Shown here piece after piece: positions 19,095 through 28,974 of a DNA stretch of 64,000 nucleotides (its first letter is position 1; every line of letters starts with the position of its first letter). The DNA lies in NCBI RefSeq assembly GCF_000263855.1, contig NZ_AJWX01000001.1, forward strand, positions 357,491 through 421,490, written 5' to 3'. Made by a program: the position numbers and the translations under genes. The notes below the pieces were generated by a model. That model worked only from the letters and a program-made list of their open reading frames with translations. It searched no databases and was not told the origin of the DNA. This DNA comes from Pseudomonas sp. M47T1. Its GTDB lineage: Bacteria; Pseudomonadota; Gammaproteobacteria; Pseudomonadales; Pseudomonadaceae.

Positions 19095-20183
19095 TTATGT
19101 AGGGTGCTGTGCCGCTTTGTAGGCGTGCAGGGCCTTCAGGCGTTCGGCCTTGAGGGCCTCGCCCAACTGCTGGCCAGTGAAGCCAGCCTCCACTAGCGGC
19201 TTTACCGCCACCGCGCGCGCCACATCAGCGGCACCGCGCAGATAGTTCGCTTGCTCGCGCCCCAGCCCCGCCATTTCGCGAGCCTTGACGAACTCTTCGA
19301 AACGCTGCGGCCTGCGGTACACGTCGAAGCTCTGTAGCAGCTCCAGCAAGTTCGCCGCCTCCAGCGTCAGGGAGCGATCTGCGTCTTCACTGTATTGCCC
19401 CACCAGCATCGCCAGCTCCTGGCAGTCGCGGGGCACCTTGAAGCGTTCGTTGATGGCCTTGCCCAGGCCACCCACGAGGCACGCCCAGCGCACGCTCAGC
19501 GGTTGCTCATGGCGGGCGGCCTGGGCCAGTGCATCAACGTTGTGAAGCGAGGCAAGTTCGGGCATCAGTACGTTGAGCGCGCCACAATCATGCAGCACCT
19601 GAATGAACACCTCGGGCCGGTTTTCCATCAGGGCGCGTGATATCTCTTTCCAGCTGCGCTCAGGTGTCAGCGCCTCAAGCTCTCCCGATTCGCTCAGCTC
19701 GCGCATCAGCTCCAGGGTTTGTGGCGCCACCGAGAAGCCCAGTTCGGCATAGCGGGCGGCGAAGCGGGCGACACGAAGCACTCGCAGGGGATCCTCGGCG
19801 AACGCCGGCGAAACATGACGCAATAGGCGCGCTTCCAGGTCTTCCTGGCCGTGGTAGGGATCCACGATCTGGCCGTGATCATCCTCGGCCATGGCGTTGA
19901 TGGTCAGGTCGCGGCGGATCAAGTCTTCTTCGAGGGTGACGTCGGGGCTGGCGTGAAACACGAAGCCGCCATAGCCTCGTCCGCTCTTGCGTTCGGTGCG
20001 CGCCAGGGCATATTCCTCGCCGCTCTTGGGGTGCAGGAACACCGGGAAGTCGGCGCCTACCGGCCGATAGCCCAAGGCGTGCATTTGCTCAGTGCTGGCA
20101 CCCACTACCACCCAATCGATATCAGTGACCGCGCGGCCCAGAAGACGGTCGCGAACAGCGCCGCCCACTTTGAAAATCTGCAT
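19095..20183 (-). CDS. cca: CCA-adding tRNA nucleotidyltransferase
   Basis: This 362-residue class II nucleotidyltransferase repairs or adds the 3' CCA of tRNAs. The head domain has [24 protein letters not shown] with catalytic Asp21 and Asp23, and [15 protein letters not shown] follows. The neck contains [16 protein letters not shown]. coli CCA has a C-terminal HD phosphohydrolase; the equivalent segment here ([17 protein letters not shown]) lacks the LCHDLGK His-Asp pair, so that activity is probably lost. The start ATG at 20183 has GGAGG seven bases upstream, but that GGAGG is also the 3' arm of the terminator at 20185-20233. Confidence 0.94.
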   Translation of the reverse strand: MQIFKVGGAVRDRLLGRAVTDIDWVVVGASTEQMHALGYRPVGADFPVFLHPKSGEEYALARTERKSGRGYGGFVFHASPDVTLEEDLIRRDLTINAMAEDDHGQIVDPYHGQEDLEARLLRHVSPAFAEDPLRVLRVARFAARYAELGFSVAPQTLELMRELSESGELEALTPERSWKEISRALMENRPEVFIQVLHDCGALNVLMPELASLHNVDALAQAARHEQPLSVRWACLVGGLGKAINERFKVPRDCQELAMLVGQYSEDADRSLTLEAANLLELLQSFDVYRRPQRFEEFVKAREMAGLGREQANYLRGAADVARAVAVKPLVEAGFTGQQLGEALKAERLKALHAYKAAQHPT

Positions 20184-20184
20184 G

Positions 20185-20233
20185 AAAAAACCTCCGTAGG
20201 CCCCACAGGATAACCTGCCTGGGCCTACGGAGG
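20185..20233 (-). terminator. Terminator of the prkA-DUF444-spoVR genes, overlapping the cca ribosome-binding site
   Basis: A perfect 13-bp inverted repeat (CCTCCGTAGGCCC at 20191-20203, GGGCCTACGGAGG at 20221-20233) is followed on the minus strand by six T residues and then the cca start codon. The last five stem bases, GGAGG, form the only good Shine-Dalgarno sequence for cca. Confidence 0.92.
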
Positions 20234-20246
20234 CTGGGTGCCTTGG

Positions 20247-21809
20247 TCAGAGATGAACGACAGCGAGGTCAAGGCGCCCGTAGTCACCTTCGCTGTGTTC
20301 CGTCTTTGGGGGGACGTGGTGGGTTTTCATCACTTGGTCCCCCTGCAGGGTTTCCAGGTGAATGTCGAAGCCCCACAGCCGGTGCAGGTGCTTGAGCACC
20401 TCATCGGTGGACTCGCCCAAGGGCTTACGGTCATGTTGCTGGTGGCGCAGTGTCAGCGAGCGATCGCCGCGCCGGTCGATGCTGTAAATCTGCACGTTGG
20501 GTTCGCGGTTGCCCAGGTTGTACTGGGCGGCCAGGGTTTCGCGGATGGTGCGGTAGCCGCCTTCGTCGTGAATCGCCGGCACCAGCAGGTCGTCCCGCTG
20601 ATCGTCGTCCATGATGCTGAACAGCTTCAGATCGCGGATGACTTTGGGTGACAGGTACTGCAGGATGAAGCTTTCGTCCTTGAAGCTGCTCATAGCGAAC
20701 TTGACGGCAGAAAGCCAATCACTGCCAGCAATGTCGGGGAACCAGTGGCGATCTTCCTCGGTGGGCTCTTCGCACATGCGGCGGATGTCGCGGTACATGG
20801 CGAAGCCCAGCGCATAGGGGTTGATGCCATTGTAATAGGGGCTGTCGAAACCCGGCTGGAACACCACGCTGGTGTGCGATTGCAGGAATTCCATCATGAA
20901 GCCGTCGGTGACCAGGCCTTCGTCGTACAGGTCGTTCATCAACGTGTAGTGCCAGAACGTGGCCCAGCCCTCGTTCATCACCTGGGTCTGGCGTTGCGGG
21001 TAGAAGTACTGGGCAATCTTGCGCACGATGCGTACCACTTCGCGCTGCCAGGGTTCCAGCAGGGGGGCATGCTTCTCGATGAAGTAAAGAATGTTCTCCT
21101 GGGGTTCGGCCGGGAACCGCGCGTTGTCGCGCTCGCTGTTCTTGTCGGCGCTCTTGGGGATGGTGCGCCACAGGTCGTTGATCTGCTTTTGCAGGTGCTC
21201 TTCCCGGTCCTTCTGGCGCCGCCGTTCTTCCTCCGCGGAGATAGGGTAGGGCCGCTTGTAGCGGTCCACACCGTAGTTCATCAGTGCGTGGCAGGAGTCG
21301 AGCAGGTCTTCCACGGCGTCGATGCCGTGGCGCTCCTCGCACTGCATGATGTACTGCTTGGCGAACACCAGGTAGTCGATGATGGAGCTGGCGTCGGTCC
21401 AGGTGCGGAACAGGTAGTTGCCCTTGAAGAAGCTGTTATGCCCGTAGCAGGCATGAGCCACCACCAACGCCTGCATGCAGATGGTGTTTTCTTCCATCAG
21501 GTAGGCGATGCAGGGGTCGGAGTTGATCACGATTTCGTACGCCAGGCCCATCTGGCCTCGCGTGTAGGACTTTTCGGTGCTCAGGAAGTGTTTGCCATAC
21601 GACCAGTGATGGTAGCCCAGGGGCATGCCCACGGAGGCGTAGGCGTCCATCATCTGTTCGGCGGTGATCACTTCGATCTGGTTGGGGTAGGTATCCAGCG
21701 CATAGCGCTCGGCAATACGGCTGATTTCCCGGTCGTAGGCCTGGATCAGTTCGAAGGTCCACTCGGAGCCCGTGGACAGAGGTTGGCGTTTTTGCTCTCT
21801 GGCGGTCAT
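20247..21809 (-). CDS. SpoVR family protein
   Basis: This 520-residue cytoplasmic protein belongs to the SpoVR family (YcgB in E. coli), named after a Bacillus spore-cortex gene; its biochemical activity is unknown. Recognisable stretches include [67 protein letters not shown] and [13 protein letters not shown]. It is the third gene of the conserved prkA-DUF444-spoVR triad, linked in enterobacteria to sigma-S and nitrogen or stationary-phase stress. It overlaps the DUF444 gene by 4 bases (ATGA), indicating translational coupling. Confidence 0.93.
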   Translation of the reverse strand: MTAREQKRQPLSTGSEWTFELIQAYDREISRIAERYALDTYPNQIEVITAEQMMDAYASVGMPLGYHHWSYGKHFLSTEKSYTRGQMGLAYEIVINSDPCIAYLMEENTICMQALVVAHACYGHNSFFKGNYLFRTWTDASSIIDYLVFAKQYIMQCEERHGIDAVEDLLDSCHALMNYGVDRYKRPYPISAEEERRRQKDREEHLQKQINDLWRTIPKSADKNSERDNARFPAEPQENILYFIEKHAPLLEPWQREVVRIVRKIAQYFYPQRQTQVMNEGWATFWHYTLMNDLYDEGLVTDGFMMEFLQSHTSVVFQPGFDSPYYNGINPYALGFAMYRDIRRMCEEPTEEDRHWFPDIAGSDWLSAVKFAMSSFKDESFILQYLSPKVIRDLKLFSIMDDDQRDDLLVPAIHDEGGYRTIRETLAAQYNLGNREPNVQIYSIDRRGDRSLTLRHQQHDRKPLGESTDEVLKHLHRLWGFDIHLETLQGDQVMKTHHVPPKTEHSEGDYGRLDLAVVHL

Positions 21810-23080
21810 GTGGCTAACCTGCGCTGGAAGAGTTCACGGAAGACCGGGTAGATATCCCCGGCCGACACCAGCTGCTGCTGGGCGAACGTGTCGGCAAAGC
21901 TTTCGCCGATGCGTTCGTACTCGAACCACAATGCCTGATGTTCGCGCGGAGTGATCTCCACGTAAGTGTAGTACTGGACGAACGGCATGATCTGTTTGGT
22001 CAGGATCTCGCGGCAGATAGGCGAATCGTCGTTCCAGTTATCACCGTCCGAAGCCTGCGCGGCATAGATGTTCCACTCATTGGTGGGGTAGCGCTCGGCC
22101 ATGATCTCCTGCATCAGCTTCAGGGCGCTGGAGACGATGGTGCCGCCGGTTTCACGGGAATAGAAAAACTCTTCTTCGTCCACTTCGCGCGCACTGGTGT
22201 GGTGACGGATGAACACCACTTCGATCTTGTCGTAGTTGCGCTTGAGAAACAGGTACAACAGGATGAAGAACCGCTTGGCGATGTCCTTGGTGGCCTGGGT
22301 CATGGACCCGGACACGTCCATCAGGCAGAACATCACCGCCTTGGAGCTGGGGTTGGGGTGCTTCACCAGCAGGTTGTACTTGAGGTCGAAGGTGTCGAGG
22401 AACGGCACCCGGTGGATGCGTGCGCTGAGGCGTTGGATTTCCGCCTCCATTTCCTGGATATCGCCGAAATTATCCGGTTCTTCCCGTCGCAGACGCTCCA
22501 GTTCCGATTTGGCTTCGCGCAGCTTGGCGCGGCTGCTGCCGGACAGGGCGATGCGCCGCGCATGGGCCGAGCGCAGGGTGCGGATGATGTTGATGCGTGA
22601 GGGGTTGCCTTCATTGCTGATGCCGGCCCGCACGGTCTTGAAGGTGTCGGTGCCGCTTAGGTTGCGTTTGACCAGGTTGGGCAGTTCGAGGTCTTCGAAC
22701 ATGAACTCCAGGAATTCTTCCTGGGTGATCTGGAAGACGAACTCGTCCATGCCTTCGCCGGAGTTGCCCGCCTTGCCGGGGCCCTTGCCGCCCCCGCCGC
22801 CCCCTTGGGGCCTGGCGATGTGTTCGCCGGCGGTAAATTCCTTGTTGCCGGGGTGGACCACAGTCTGCTTGCCGCCGCGGCCATGATGCAGCACCGGCTC
22901 GTCGATATCCCGGCCGGGAATGCTGATCTGTTCACCGTGTTCCATGTCGGTGATGGAGCGACGGCTCACCGCCTCTTCCACCGCCTTCTTGATGTGGTCA
23001 CGGTAGCGCCGCAGGAATCGCTGGCGGTTTACCGTGCTCTTGTTCTTGCCATTCAGGCGTCGGTCGATCACGTAGCTCAT
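21806..23080 (-). CDS. DUF444 family protein (YeaH-like)
   Basis: This 424-residue protein has a positively charged N-terminus ([38 protein letters not shown]), a Gly-rich linker near residues 80-92 ([12 protein letters not shown]), and a C-terminal von Willebrand A-like domain with a MIDAS-type motif [13 protein letters not shown] near residue 250. It is the usual partner of PrkA kinase and SpoVR. The start at 23080 is preceded by GGAGG on the minus strand; the frame's earlier ATG lacks this. Function beyond association with PrkA is unknown. Confidence 0.93.
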   Translation of the reverse strand: MSYVIDRRLNGKNKSTVNRQRFLRRYRDHIKKAVEEAVSRRSITDMEHGEQISIPGRDIDEPVLHHGRGGKQTVVHPGNKEFTAGEHIARPQGGGGGGKGPGKAGNSGEGMDEFVFQITQEEFLEFMFEDLELPNLVKRNLSGTDTFKTVRAGISNEGNPSRINIIRTLRSAHARRIALSGSSRAKLREAKSELERLRREEPDNFGDIQEMEAEIQRLSARIHRVPFLDTFDLKYNLLVKHPNPSSKAVMFCLMDVSGSMTQATKDIAKRFFILLYLFLKRNYDKIEVVFIRHHTSAREVDEEEFFYSRETGGTIVSSALKLMQEIMAERYPTNEWNIYAAQASDGDNWNDDSPICREILTKQIMPFVQYYTYVEITPREHQALWFEYERIGESFADTFAQQQLVSAGDIYPVFRELFQRRLAT

Positions 23081-23106
23081 AGGCCCTCCGGGCAGCTGCA
23101 AGCCTT

Positions 23107-23200
23107 AAGCTGCAAGCCGCAAGTCAAAAGCCGTCCAGTGCAAGCCTGGCCGTCGACGCGGGACGTGCGCCCCGCGCCGGCAGCTTGCGGCTTGCAGCTT
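23107..23200. repeat. 17-bp perfect inverted repeat between prkA and the DUF444 gene
   Basis: AAGCTGCAAGCCGCAAG (23107-23123) and CTTGCGGCTTGCAGCTT (23184-23200) are exact reverse complements 60 bases apart. The repeat fills most of the 136-base gap. It could fold in the mRNA and separate prkA expression from the two genes downstream. The AGCTTGCAGCTT wording resembles intergenic repeats common in fluorescent pseudomonads. Confidence 0.65.
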
Positions 23201-23216
23201 CAAGCTTACCGCTGCA

Positions 23217-25139
23217 TCACTGCGACTTTCTGACCCGCAGGTACCACTCGGAGAGCAGCCGTACCTGTTTGTCGGTGTACCCGCGTTCGACCATTCGTGT
23301 GACGAAGTCGTTGTGTTTCTGCTGGTCTTCTTTGCTGGCCTTGGCATTGAAGCTGATGACCGGAAGCAGGTCCTCGGTGTTGGAGAACATTTTCTTCTCG
23401 ATGACCACGCGCAGCTTCTCGTAGCTGAGCCAGGTCGGGTTCTTGCCGTTGTTGTTGGCGCGGGCGCGCAACACGAAGTTGACAATCTCGTTGCGGAAAT
23501 CTTTCGGGTTGCTGATGCCGGCCGGCTTCTCGATTTTCTCCAGCTCTTCGTTGAGGGCCACCCGGTTGAGGATTTCGCCGGTTTCCGGGTCGCGGTATTC
23601 CTGGTCCTGAATCCAGAAGTCGGCGTACAGCACATAGCGGTCGAAAATGTTCTGGCCGTACTCGCTGTAGGATTCCAGGTAGGCGGTCTGGATCTCCTTG
23701 CCGATGAACTCGATGTAGCGCGGTGCCAGGTACTCTTTCAGGTAGCGCAGGTAGCGTTCGCGCACCTCGGCGGGAAATTGCTCCTGTTCAATCTGCTGTT
23801 CCAGCACGTACAGCAGGTGCACGGGGTTGGCCGCGATTTCATGCGGGTCGAAGTTGAACACCTTGGACAGGATCTTGAACGCGAAGCGGGTCGACAGGCC
23901 GTTCATGCCTTCGTCCACGCCGGCGCTGTCGCGGTATTCCTGGATCGACTTGGCCTTGGGGTCGGTGTCTTTCAGGTTCTCACCGTCATACACGCGCATC
24001 TTCGAGTAGATGTTCGAGTTTTCCGGCTCCTTGAGGCGCGACAGCACGGTGAACTGGGCCAGCATCTTGAGGGTGTCGGGCGCGCAGTGGGCCTTGGACA
24101 GCGAGCTGTTGAACAGCAGTTTGTCGTAGATCTTGATCTCATCGCTGACGCGCAGGCAGTACGGCACCTTGACGATGTAGATCCGGTCGATGAACGCCTC
24201 GTTGTTCTTGTTGTTGCGGAAGCTGTGCCATTCCGATTCGTTGGAGTGGGCCAGCAAGATACCGGAGTAGGGGATGGCCCCCAACCCTTCGGTGCTGTTG
24301 TAGTTGCCTTCCTGGGTGGCGGTGAGCAGTGGGTGCAGCACCTTGATGGGCGCCTTGAACATCTCAACGAATTCCATCAGGCCCTGGTTGGCCCGGCACA
24401 GTGCGCCCGAGTAGCTGTAGGCGTCGGCGTCGTTCTGTGGGTATTCCTCGAGTTTGCGGATGTCGACCTTGCCCACCAGGGCGGAAATGTCCTGGTTGTT
24501 CTCATCCCCAGGTTCGGTCTTGGCCACGGCGATCTGGTTGAGGATGGACGGGTAGAGTTTCACCACGCGGAACTGGCTGATGTCGCCGCCGAATTCGGCC
24601 AGGCGCTTGGTGGCCCATGGCGACATGATGGTATTGAGGTAGCGGCGCGGGATGCCGAAATCCTCTTCCAGGATGGCGCCGTCCTCGGTGGCATTGAATA
24701 GCCCCAGGGGTGTCTCGAACACCGGTGAGCCCTTGATGGCGTAGAAGGGCACCTTCTCGATCAGTTGCTTGAGCTTTTCCGCCAGCGAGGACTTGCCGCC
24801 CCCGACTGGGCCCAGCAAATAGAGGATCTGTTTCTTTTCTTCCAGACCCTGGGCGGCGTGGCGGAAGTACGAAACGATCTGGTCGATGCACTCCTCCATG
24901 CCATGGAAGTCTTCGAAGGCCGGGTAGCGGCGAATCACCTTGTTGGAGAAGATACGCGACAGCCTGGAATTGGTCGACGTGTCGAGCAATTCTGGCTCCC
25001 CGATTGCCATCAGAATGCGTTCGGCGGCAGAAGCGTAGGCACTGCGATCCTTTTTGCAGAGCTCCAGATACTCCTGCAGCGAGAGCTCTTCCTGACGAGT
25101 GGACTCGAAACGCTGTTGGAAGTGGCTAAAAATACTCAT
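23217..25139 (-). CDS. prkA: Serine protein kinase PrkA (YeaG-like AAA+ kinase)
   Basis: This 640-residue protein begins with the PrkA AAA domain (Walker A GPVGGGKS at residues 110-117; SSFRHAAQ-type helix before it) and ends with the PrkA C-terminal kinase-like domain (NEAFIDRIYIVKVPYCLRVSDEIKIY, then GLSTRFAFKILSKVFNFDP). It phosphorylates itself and other proteins on Ser/Thr and is induced in stress and stationary phase in enterobacteria. Length matches E. coli YeaG (644). It heads the three-gene triad and has a 279-base upstream gap for its promoter. Confidence 0.95.
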   Translation of the reverse strand: MSIFSHFQQRFESTRQEELSLQEYLELCKKDRSAYASAAERILMAIGEPELLDTSTNSRLSRIFSNKVIRRYPAFEDFHGMEECIDQIVSYFRHAAQGLEEKKQILYLLGPVGGGKSSLAEKLKQLIEKVPFYAIKGSPVFETPLGLFNATEDGAILEEDFGIPRRYLNTIMSPWATKRLAEFGGDISQFRVVKLYPSILNQIAVAKTEPGDENNQDISALVGKVDIRKLEEYPQNDADAYSYSGALCRANQGLMEFVEMFKAPIKVLHPLLTATQEGNYNSTEGLGAIPYSGILLAHSNESEWHSFRNNKNNEAFIDRIYIVKVPYCLRVSDEIKIYDKLLFNSSLSKAHCAPDTLKMLAQFTVLSRLKEPENSNIYSKMRVYDGENLKDTDPKAKSIQEYRDSAGVDEGMNGLSTRFAFKILSKVFNFDPHEIAANPVHLLYVLEQQIEQEQFPAEVRERYLRYLKEYLAPRYIEFIGKEIQTAYLESYSEYGQNIFDRYVLYADFWIQDQEYRDPETGEILNRVALNEELEKIEKPAGISNPKDFRNEIVNFVLRARANNNGKNPTWLSYEKLRVVIEKKMFSNTEDLLPVISFNAKASKEDQQKHNDFVTRMVERGYTDKQVRLLSEWYLRVRKSQ

Positions 25140-25418
25140 GACGTCACCTCGCTCGATACGTGGAGCCGACGTCGGATCAGTCAGTTGATGCTGGCAGCAG
25201 TCGAAACAATCGGCCGCTGTATACCCCCCAGAACACCTCTAAGTCGCTACCGATGACCCGCGCGTCGGTGTACCGGCTCTCCCCTGTTTTGGATGGCCTG
25301 ATCCTAAGGATAGTTGGGAATCTCAGACTTCAAGGTGCAATGAGCGATATGTTATGGGCTGACCGTTCGTCAGTCCGCGCCAAGCCTTGCAGGGCGGGGG
25401 CTTGGCGCCAGAAAAAAA
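25140..25418 (-). promoter_or_regulatory. prkA upstream region
   Basis: This gap of 279 bases lies between glpE and prkA and should hold the prkA promoter. I looked for a sigma-54 GG-n10-GC element and saw none in clear form. A stem CGCCAAGCC-n12-GGCTTGGCG at 25378-25407 lies just past the glpE stop and may end glpE transcription, though no T run follows. Confidence 0.35.
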
Positions 25419-25748
25419 TTATTCGGCGATGCCTTGCGCGGTTTGCTCAGGGTAGGTGACCTTCCACAGCTCGAAACCACCATCCAGGCTGTAGACCTCC
25501 GAGAAACCCTGGCTGACCAGGTAGGCGGCAGCACTCTGGCTGGAGTTACCGTGGTAGCACACCACTACGGTCGGCTTGTCCAGGTCGGCGCCACGGATGA
25601 AATCCTGCACCGAATGATTGTCCAGATGTTGCGCGCTGGGGATGTGGCTGGCGGCGAAGGTCTGAGCGTCGCGCACGTCGACAATGGCGGCGCCGTTGGC
25701 GAGCAGCTCATGGGCCGTTTGCGGGGGAATGCGTTTGAATTCGGTCAT
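25419..25748 (-). CDS. glpE: Thiosulfate sulfurtransferase GlpE (single-domain rhodanese)
   Basis: This 109-residue single-domain rhodanese transfers sulfane sulfur from thiosulfate to cyanide or thiols. The active loop is [14 protein letters not shown] with Cys64. It has the [21 protein letters not shown] motif near residue 24. Length equals E. coli GlpE (108). It is upstream of prkA and downstream of apaH, separated from apaH by a REP-type palindrome. Confidence 0.92.
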   Translation of the reverse strand: MTEFKRIPPQTAHELLANGAAIVDVRDAQTFAASHIPSAQHLDNHSVQDFIRGADLDKPTVVVCYHGNSSQSAAAYLVSQGFSEVYSLDGGFELWKVTYPEQTAQGIAE

Positions 25749-25780
25749 GGCGGTGCTCCTGAAGGATGATCGGCTACGTA

Positions 25781-25814
25781 GCCGGTGGGAGCTGGCAAGC
25801 CAGCTCCCACCGGC
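25781..25814. repeat. REP palindrome between glpE and apaH
   Basis: A perfect 15-bp stem GCCGGTGGGAGCTGG / CCAGCTCCCACCGGC with a CAAG loop. It belongs to the same family as the elements at 11611, 35676 and 53438, and could also slow transcription from apaH into glpE. Confidence 0.8.
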
Positions 25815-25837
25815 TGTCTATTTGCGATTCTACCGCG

Positions 25838-26686
25838 TCAGGGTTGGGCTATCGAGCCACGGATGTTTCCGTGTTCGTCGCAGTCGCAGCCAATGCGCTC
25901 GCCGGTGTCGACGTTCATCAGGGTCATGCTCCCGCCCCACACGCAGCCCGTGTCCAGGGCAAAGATGCCCGGTACAGTGCATTTGCCTTCCAGCGCCGCC
26001 CAGTGGCCGAAGATGATCTTCAGGCCCTTGGTCTTGCGCTCGCGGTAGCTGAACCATGGCGCGTAGCCCGGTGGCGCGGTGTCGGCGCCTTCCTTGCCCT
26101 TGAGGTCAAGCTTGCCCTCGGCGGTACAGAAGCGCATGCGAGTGAAGTAGTTGGTGATCACCCGCAGGCGTTCCACGCCCTTGAGGTCATTGCTCCACTT
26201 TGTTGGCTCGTTGCCATACATGCCGTCGAGGAAGGGCTGGAACAAGTTGTCGTCGCGCAGGGCCTGCTCTACTTCCTCGGCGCAGCGCAGGGCCTTCTTC
26301 AGTGACCACTGCGGCGGGATGCCGGCATGCACCAGGGCCAGGTCCCGTTGGTCGTCGTAGTGCAGCAGCTTCTGCCGGCGCACCCAGTCCAGCAGTTCGG
26401 CACCGTCGGGTGCTTCGATGATCTCGCGCAGGGTGTCGCTTTTCTTCAGCCGCTCGATGTTGCGGCCGGCGGCCACCAGGTGCAGGTCATGGTTGCCCAG
26501 CACGCACACCAGCGAATCGCGCATGCGGTAGAGAAAACGCAGGGTCTCCAGCGACTCGGGACCACGGTTGACCAAGTCGCCCACCAGCCACAGGCGGTCG
26601 TGCGCGGGGTTGAAGTTCACTCGCTCAAGCAGGCGCTTGAGTGGTTGCAGGCAGCCTTGCAGGTCTCCGACCGCATACACCGCCAT
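25838..26686 (-). CDS. apaH: Symmetrical bis(5'-nucleosyl)-tetraphosphatase
   Basis: This 282-residue metallophosphoesterase cleaves Ap4A into two ADP. Motifs are VGDLQGC (residues 6-12), [29 protein letters not shown] and [12 protein letters not shown], in the normal order and length. The first motif has Gln10 where E. coli has the metal-ligand His (GDVHGC). It shares one base with the apaG stop (TGATG), so the two are coupled, as in many proteobacteria. Confidence 0.95.
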   Translation of the reverse strand: MAVYAVGDLQGCLQPLKRLLERVNFNPAHDRLWLVGDLVNRGPESLETLRFLYRMRDSLVCVLGNHDLHLVAAGRNIERLKKSDTLREIIEAPDGAELLDWVRRQKLLHYDDQRDLALVHAGIPPQWSLKKALRCAEEVEQALRDDNLFQPFLDGMYGNEPTKWSNDLKGVERLRVITNYFTRMRFCTAEGKLDLKGKEGADTAPPGYAPWFSYRERKTKGLKIIFGHWAALEGKCTVPGIFALDTGCVWGGSMTLMNVDTGERIGCDCDEHGNIRGSIAQP

Positions 26687-27066
26687 CAGTGCAGGGAACC
26701 GGGAACGGCGAGGCGGAAGGGCGCGATGACGGCGTCGAAGTGTTTGCCGTCCTCGGCCACCATCTGGTAGCTGCCCTGCATGGTGCCAACCTGAGAGGTC
26801 ATGACCGTGCCGCTGCTGTAGGTGTGGCTTTCGCCGGCCTCGATCAGCGGTTGCTGGCCAACCACGCCGGCGCCGCGTACTTCCTCGACCTTGCCGTCGC
26901 CGTCGGTGATCACCCAGTGCCGGGACACCAGTTTGGCCGGCAACTGGCCGTTGTTCTGCACCGTGACGGTATAGGCGAACGCAAACCGCTGGTGTTCAGG
27001 TTGGGATTGTTCGGCGAGAAAGCGAGTCACGACGCTGACGTCGATCTGATAGCGGGAGTCGGACAT
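26686..27066 (-). CDS. apaG: ApaG protein (Co2+/Mg2+ efflux-associated)
   Basis: This 126-residue protein has the ApaG fibronectin III-like beta-sandwich: [48 protein letters not shown], then [19 protein letters not shown]. The exact function is unresolved; it was tied to cobalt/magnesium efflux and resembles the C-terminal domain of some F-box proteins. The start at 27066 ([12 protein letters not shown]) is chosen over an ATG ten codons upstream because it matches the family and has AAGGAG nearby. It overlaps apaH by one base. Confidence 0.93.
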   Translation of the reverse strand: MSDSRYQIDVSVVTRFLAEQSQPEHQRFAFAYTVTVQNNGQLPAKLVSRHWVITDGDGKVEEVRGAGVVGQQPLIEAGESHTYSSGTVMTSQVGTMQGSYQMVAEDGKHFDAVIAPFRLAVPGSLH

Positions 27067-27139
27067 GCAAGGAGCCTTAAATGCAAAAATATGCAAAAAC
27101 GAAGGGGCATTCTAGGTGCCGGTGCCTTCAGTCTAGGCC

Positions 27140-27173
27140 ATCGTGCGCCAGGACAGTAGCCTGGGCGCACGAT
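27140..27173 (-). repeat. Strong hairpin between rsmA and apaG
   Basis: ATCGTGCGCC (27140-27149) pairs with GGCGCACGAT (27164-27173), extended by AGG/CCT inside. There is no T run, so it looks like an mRNA stability or processing structure rather than a standard terminator. Confidence 0.55.
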
Positions 27174-27181
27174 GAAGCGGA

Positions 27182-27988
27182 TCAGTTGGCGGCAGGCTGC
27201 TCGAACAGCTTGTCGGCCAGGCGCACGAAGGCGGCCAGGTCCAGTTGCTCGGGGCGCAGGCTGCCGTCGACGCCGGCGGCTTCGATGGCTTCGCTGCTGA
27301 GCAGGGCCTTGAGGGTGTTGCGCAGGGTCTTGCGGCGCTGGTTGAAGGCTTCGCGCACGACGCGCTCCAGCAGCCGGTGATCCTTGGCCGGGTGGGGCAG
27401 GGTGGCGTGCGGTACCAGGCGGACAATCGCCGAGTCGACCTTGGGCGGCGGGTTGAAGGCACCCGGCCCGACGTTGAACAGGTGAACCACGCGGCAATGG
27501 TACTGGACCATGATCGACAGACGGCCCCAGTCACCACCGCCAGGCCCTGCGGCCAGGCGCTCGACCACTTCCTTCTGCAGCATGAAGTGCATGTCGCGAA
27601 TCAGGCTGGCGTTGGACAACAGGTGGAAGATCAGTGGCGTGGAGATGTTGTACGGCAGGTTGCCGACCACACGCAGGCTGCCAGGTTCGGCGCCCAGGGT
27701 GTGGAAATCGAACTTCAGGGCATCGCCCTGGTGCAGGCTGAAATTGCCACGACCAGCGAACTGGTTGTTGAGGATCGGCACCAGGTCCTTGTCGAGTTCG
27801 ACCACGTCCAGTTGCGCGCCGCTGTTGAGCAGGCCCTCGGTCAGGGCGCCCTGGCCCGGACCGATTTCCAGCACGCGGTCGCCTTCGCGCGCGTTGATGG
27901 AGCGCAGGATGCGGTCGATGACGCCGGCGTCGTGCAGGAAGTTCTGGCCGAAGCGCTTGCGCGCCCGGTGTTGGTATTGCTCGGTCAT
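27182..27988 (-). CDS. rsmA: 16S rRNA (adenine1518/1519-N6)-dimethyltransferase
   Basis: This 268-residue SAM-dependent enzyme (KsgA) dimethylates A1518 and A1519 of 16S rRNA late in 30S assembly. The N-terminus [19 protein letters not shown], the SAM loop [16 protein letters not shown] near residue 39 and the catalytic motif [17 protein letters not shown] near residue 112 are all present. Its start overlaps the pdxA stop by 4 bases, in the conserved surA-pdxA-rsmA-apaG-apaH order. Confidence 0.97.
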   Translation of the reverse strand: MTEQYQHRARKRFGQNFLHDAGVIDRILRSINAREGDRVLEIGPGQGALTEGLLNSGAQLDVVELDKDLVPILNNQFAGRGNFSLHQGDALKFDFHTLGAEPGSLRVVGNLPYNISTPLIFHLLSNASLIRDMHFMLQKEVVERLAAGPGGGDWGRLSIMVQYHCRVVHLFNVGPGAFNPPPKVDSAIVRLVPHATLPHPAKDHRLLERVVREAFNQRRKTLRNTLKALLSSEAIEAAGVDGSLRPEQLDLAAFVRLADKLFEQPAAN

Positions 27989-28974
27989 ATACGGGTCTCG
28001 GCCATCTGGTAGGCGGTGTCCAGGGCGACCTTGAGGCTGCCGGTGTCGATCCGGCCGCTGCCGGCCAGGTCCAGGGCGGTGCCGTGGTCTACCGAAGTGC
28101 GGATGATCGGCAGGCCCAGGGTGATATTCACTGCGGCGCCAAAGCCCTTGTACTTGAGTACGGGCAGCCCCTGGTCGTGGTACATCGCCAGCACTGCATC
28201 GCAGTGCTCCAGATATTTGGGGGTAAACAGAGTATCGGCTGGCAGCGGGCCGCGAAGGTCCATGCCCTCGCTGCGCAGGCGAACAAGTGTCGGTTCGATG
28301 ATCTCGATCTCTTCACGGCCCAGGTGGCCGCCTTCGCCGGCATGCGGGTTGAGCCCGCACACCAGGATGCGCGGCTGGGCAATGCCGAACTTGTCCTTGA
28401 GATCCGCGTGCAGGATGCGGGTGACCCGCTCCAGGCGTTCGTCGGTAATCGCGTCAGCCACGGCTCGCAGCGGCAGGTGAGTGGTCACCAGTGCCACGCG
28501 CAGGCCATGGGTGGCGAGCATCATCACTACCTGTTCGGTGTGGGTCAGCTCGGCAAGGAATTCGGTGTGGCCGGAAAACGCGATGCCTGCCTCGTTGATC
28601 ACGCCCTTGTGCACCGGGGCGGTGATCATGCCGGCGAAGCGCCCGTCCATGCAGCCCTGGCCCGCACGGGTCAGGGTTTCAAGCACGAATGCAGCGTTGG
28701 CACGGTCCAGCGTGCCGGTCACGACGGGGGCGGCCAAAGGCGTATCCCATACGTACAGGCTGCCGGCTTCGGCGGGGGTATCGGGCAGGGCGTCGGCGTC
28801 GACCGCCAGCAGGTTGACTGCCACGCCCAGCTGCGCGGCCCGCTCTACGAGCAGGTCACGGCTGGTGATGGCAATCAGGGGGTGTGGCTGGCGTTGCGCG
28901 GCGAGCAACAGGCACAGGTCTGGACCTATGCCCGCCGGCTCGCCGGGCGTCAGAGCAAAGCGCGAAGGCTTCAC
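27985..28974 (-). CDS. pdxA: 4-hydroxythreonine-4-phosphate dehydrogenase
   Basis: This 329-residue enzyme oxidises 4-phosphohydroxy-L-threonine in the DXP-dependent vitamin B6 route. Its metal-binding histidines fall in [26 protein letters not shown] and [17 protein letters not shown]. It opens with [16 protein letters not shown], typical of PdxA. It overlaps surA upstream and rsmA downstream by 4 bases each, so translation of all three is probably coupled. Confidence 0.97.
   Translation of the reverse strand: MKPSRFALTPGEPAGIGPDLCLLLAAQRQPHPLIAITSRDLLVERAAQLGVAVNLLAVDADALPDTPAEAGSLYVWDTPLAAPVVTGTLDRANAAFVLETLTRAGQGCMDGRFAGMITAPVHKGVINEAGIAFSGHTEFLAELTHTEQVVMMLATHGLRVALVTTHLPLRAVADAITDERLERVTRILHADLKDKFGIAQPRILVCGLNPHAGEGGHLGREEIEIIEPTLVRLRSEGMDLRGPLPADTLFTPKYLEHCDAVLAMYHDQGLPVLKYKGFGAAVNITLGLPIIRTSVDHGTALDLAGSGRIDTGSLKVALDTAYQMAETRI

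Noticed and set aside
23313..24701. 462-codon open frame antisense to prkA
   Set aside because: Shadow frame produced by strong third-position GC bias in prkA.
25140..25418. Sigma-54 promoter for prkA
   Set aside because: Looked for because of the nitrogen-stress link in enterobacteria; no GG-n10-GC element with the usual flanks is visible on the minus strand.
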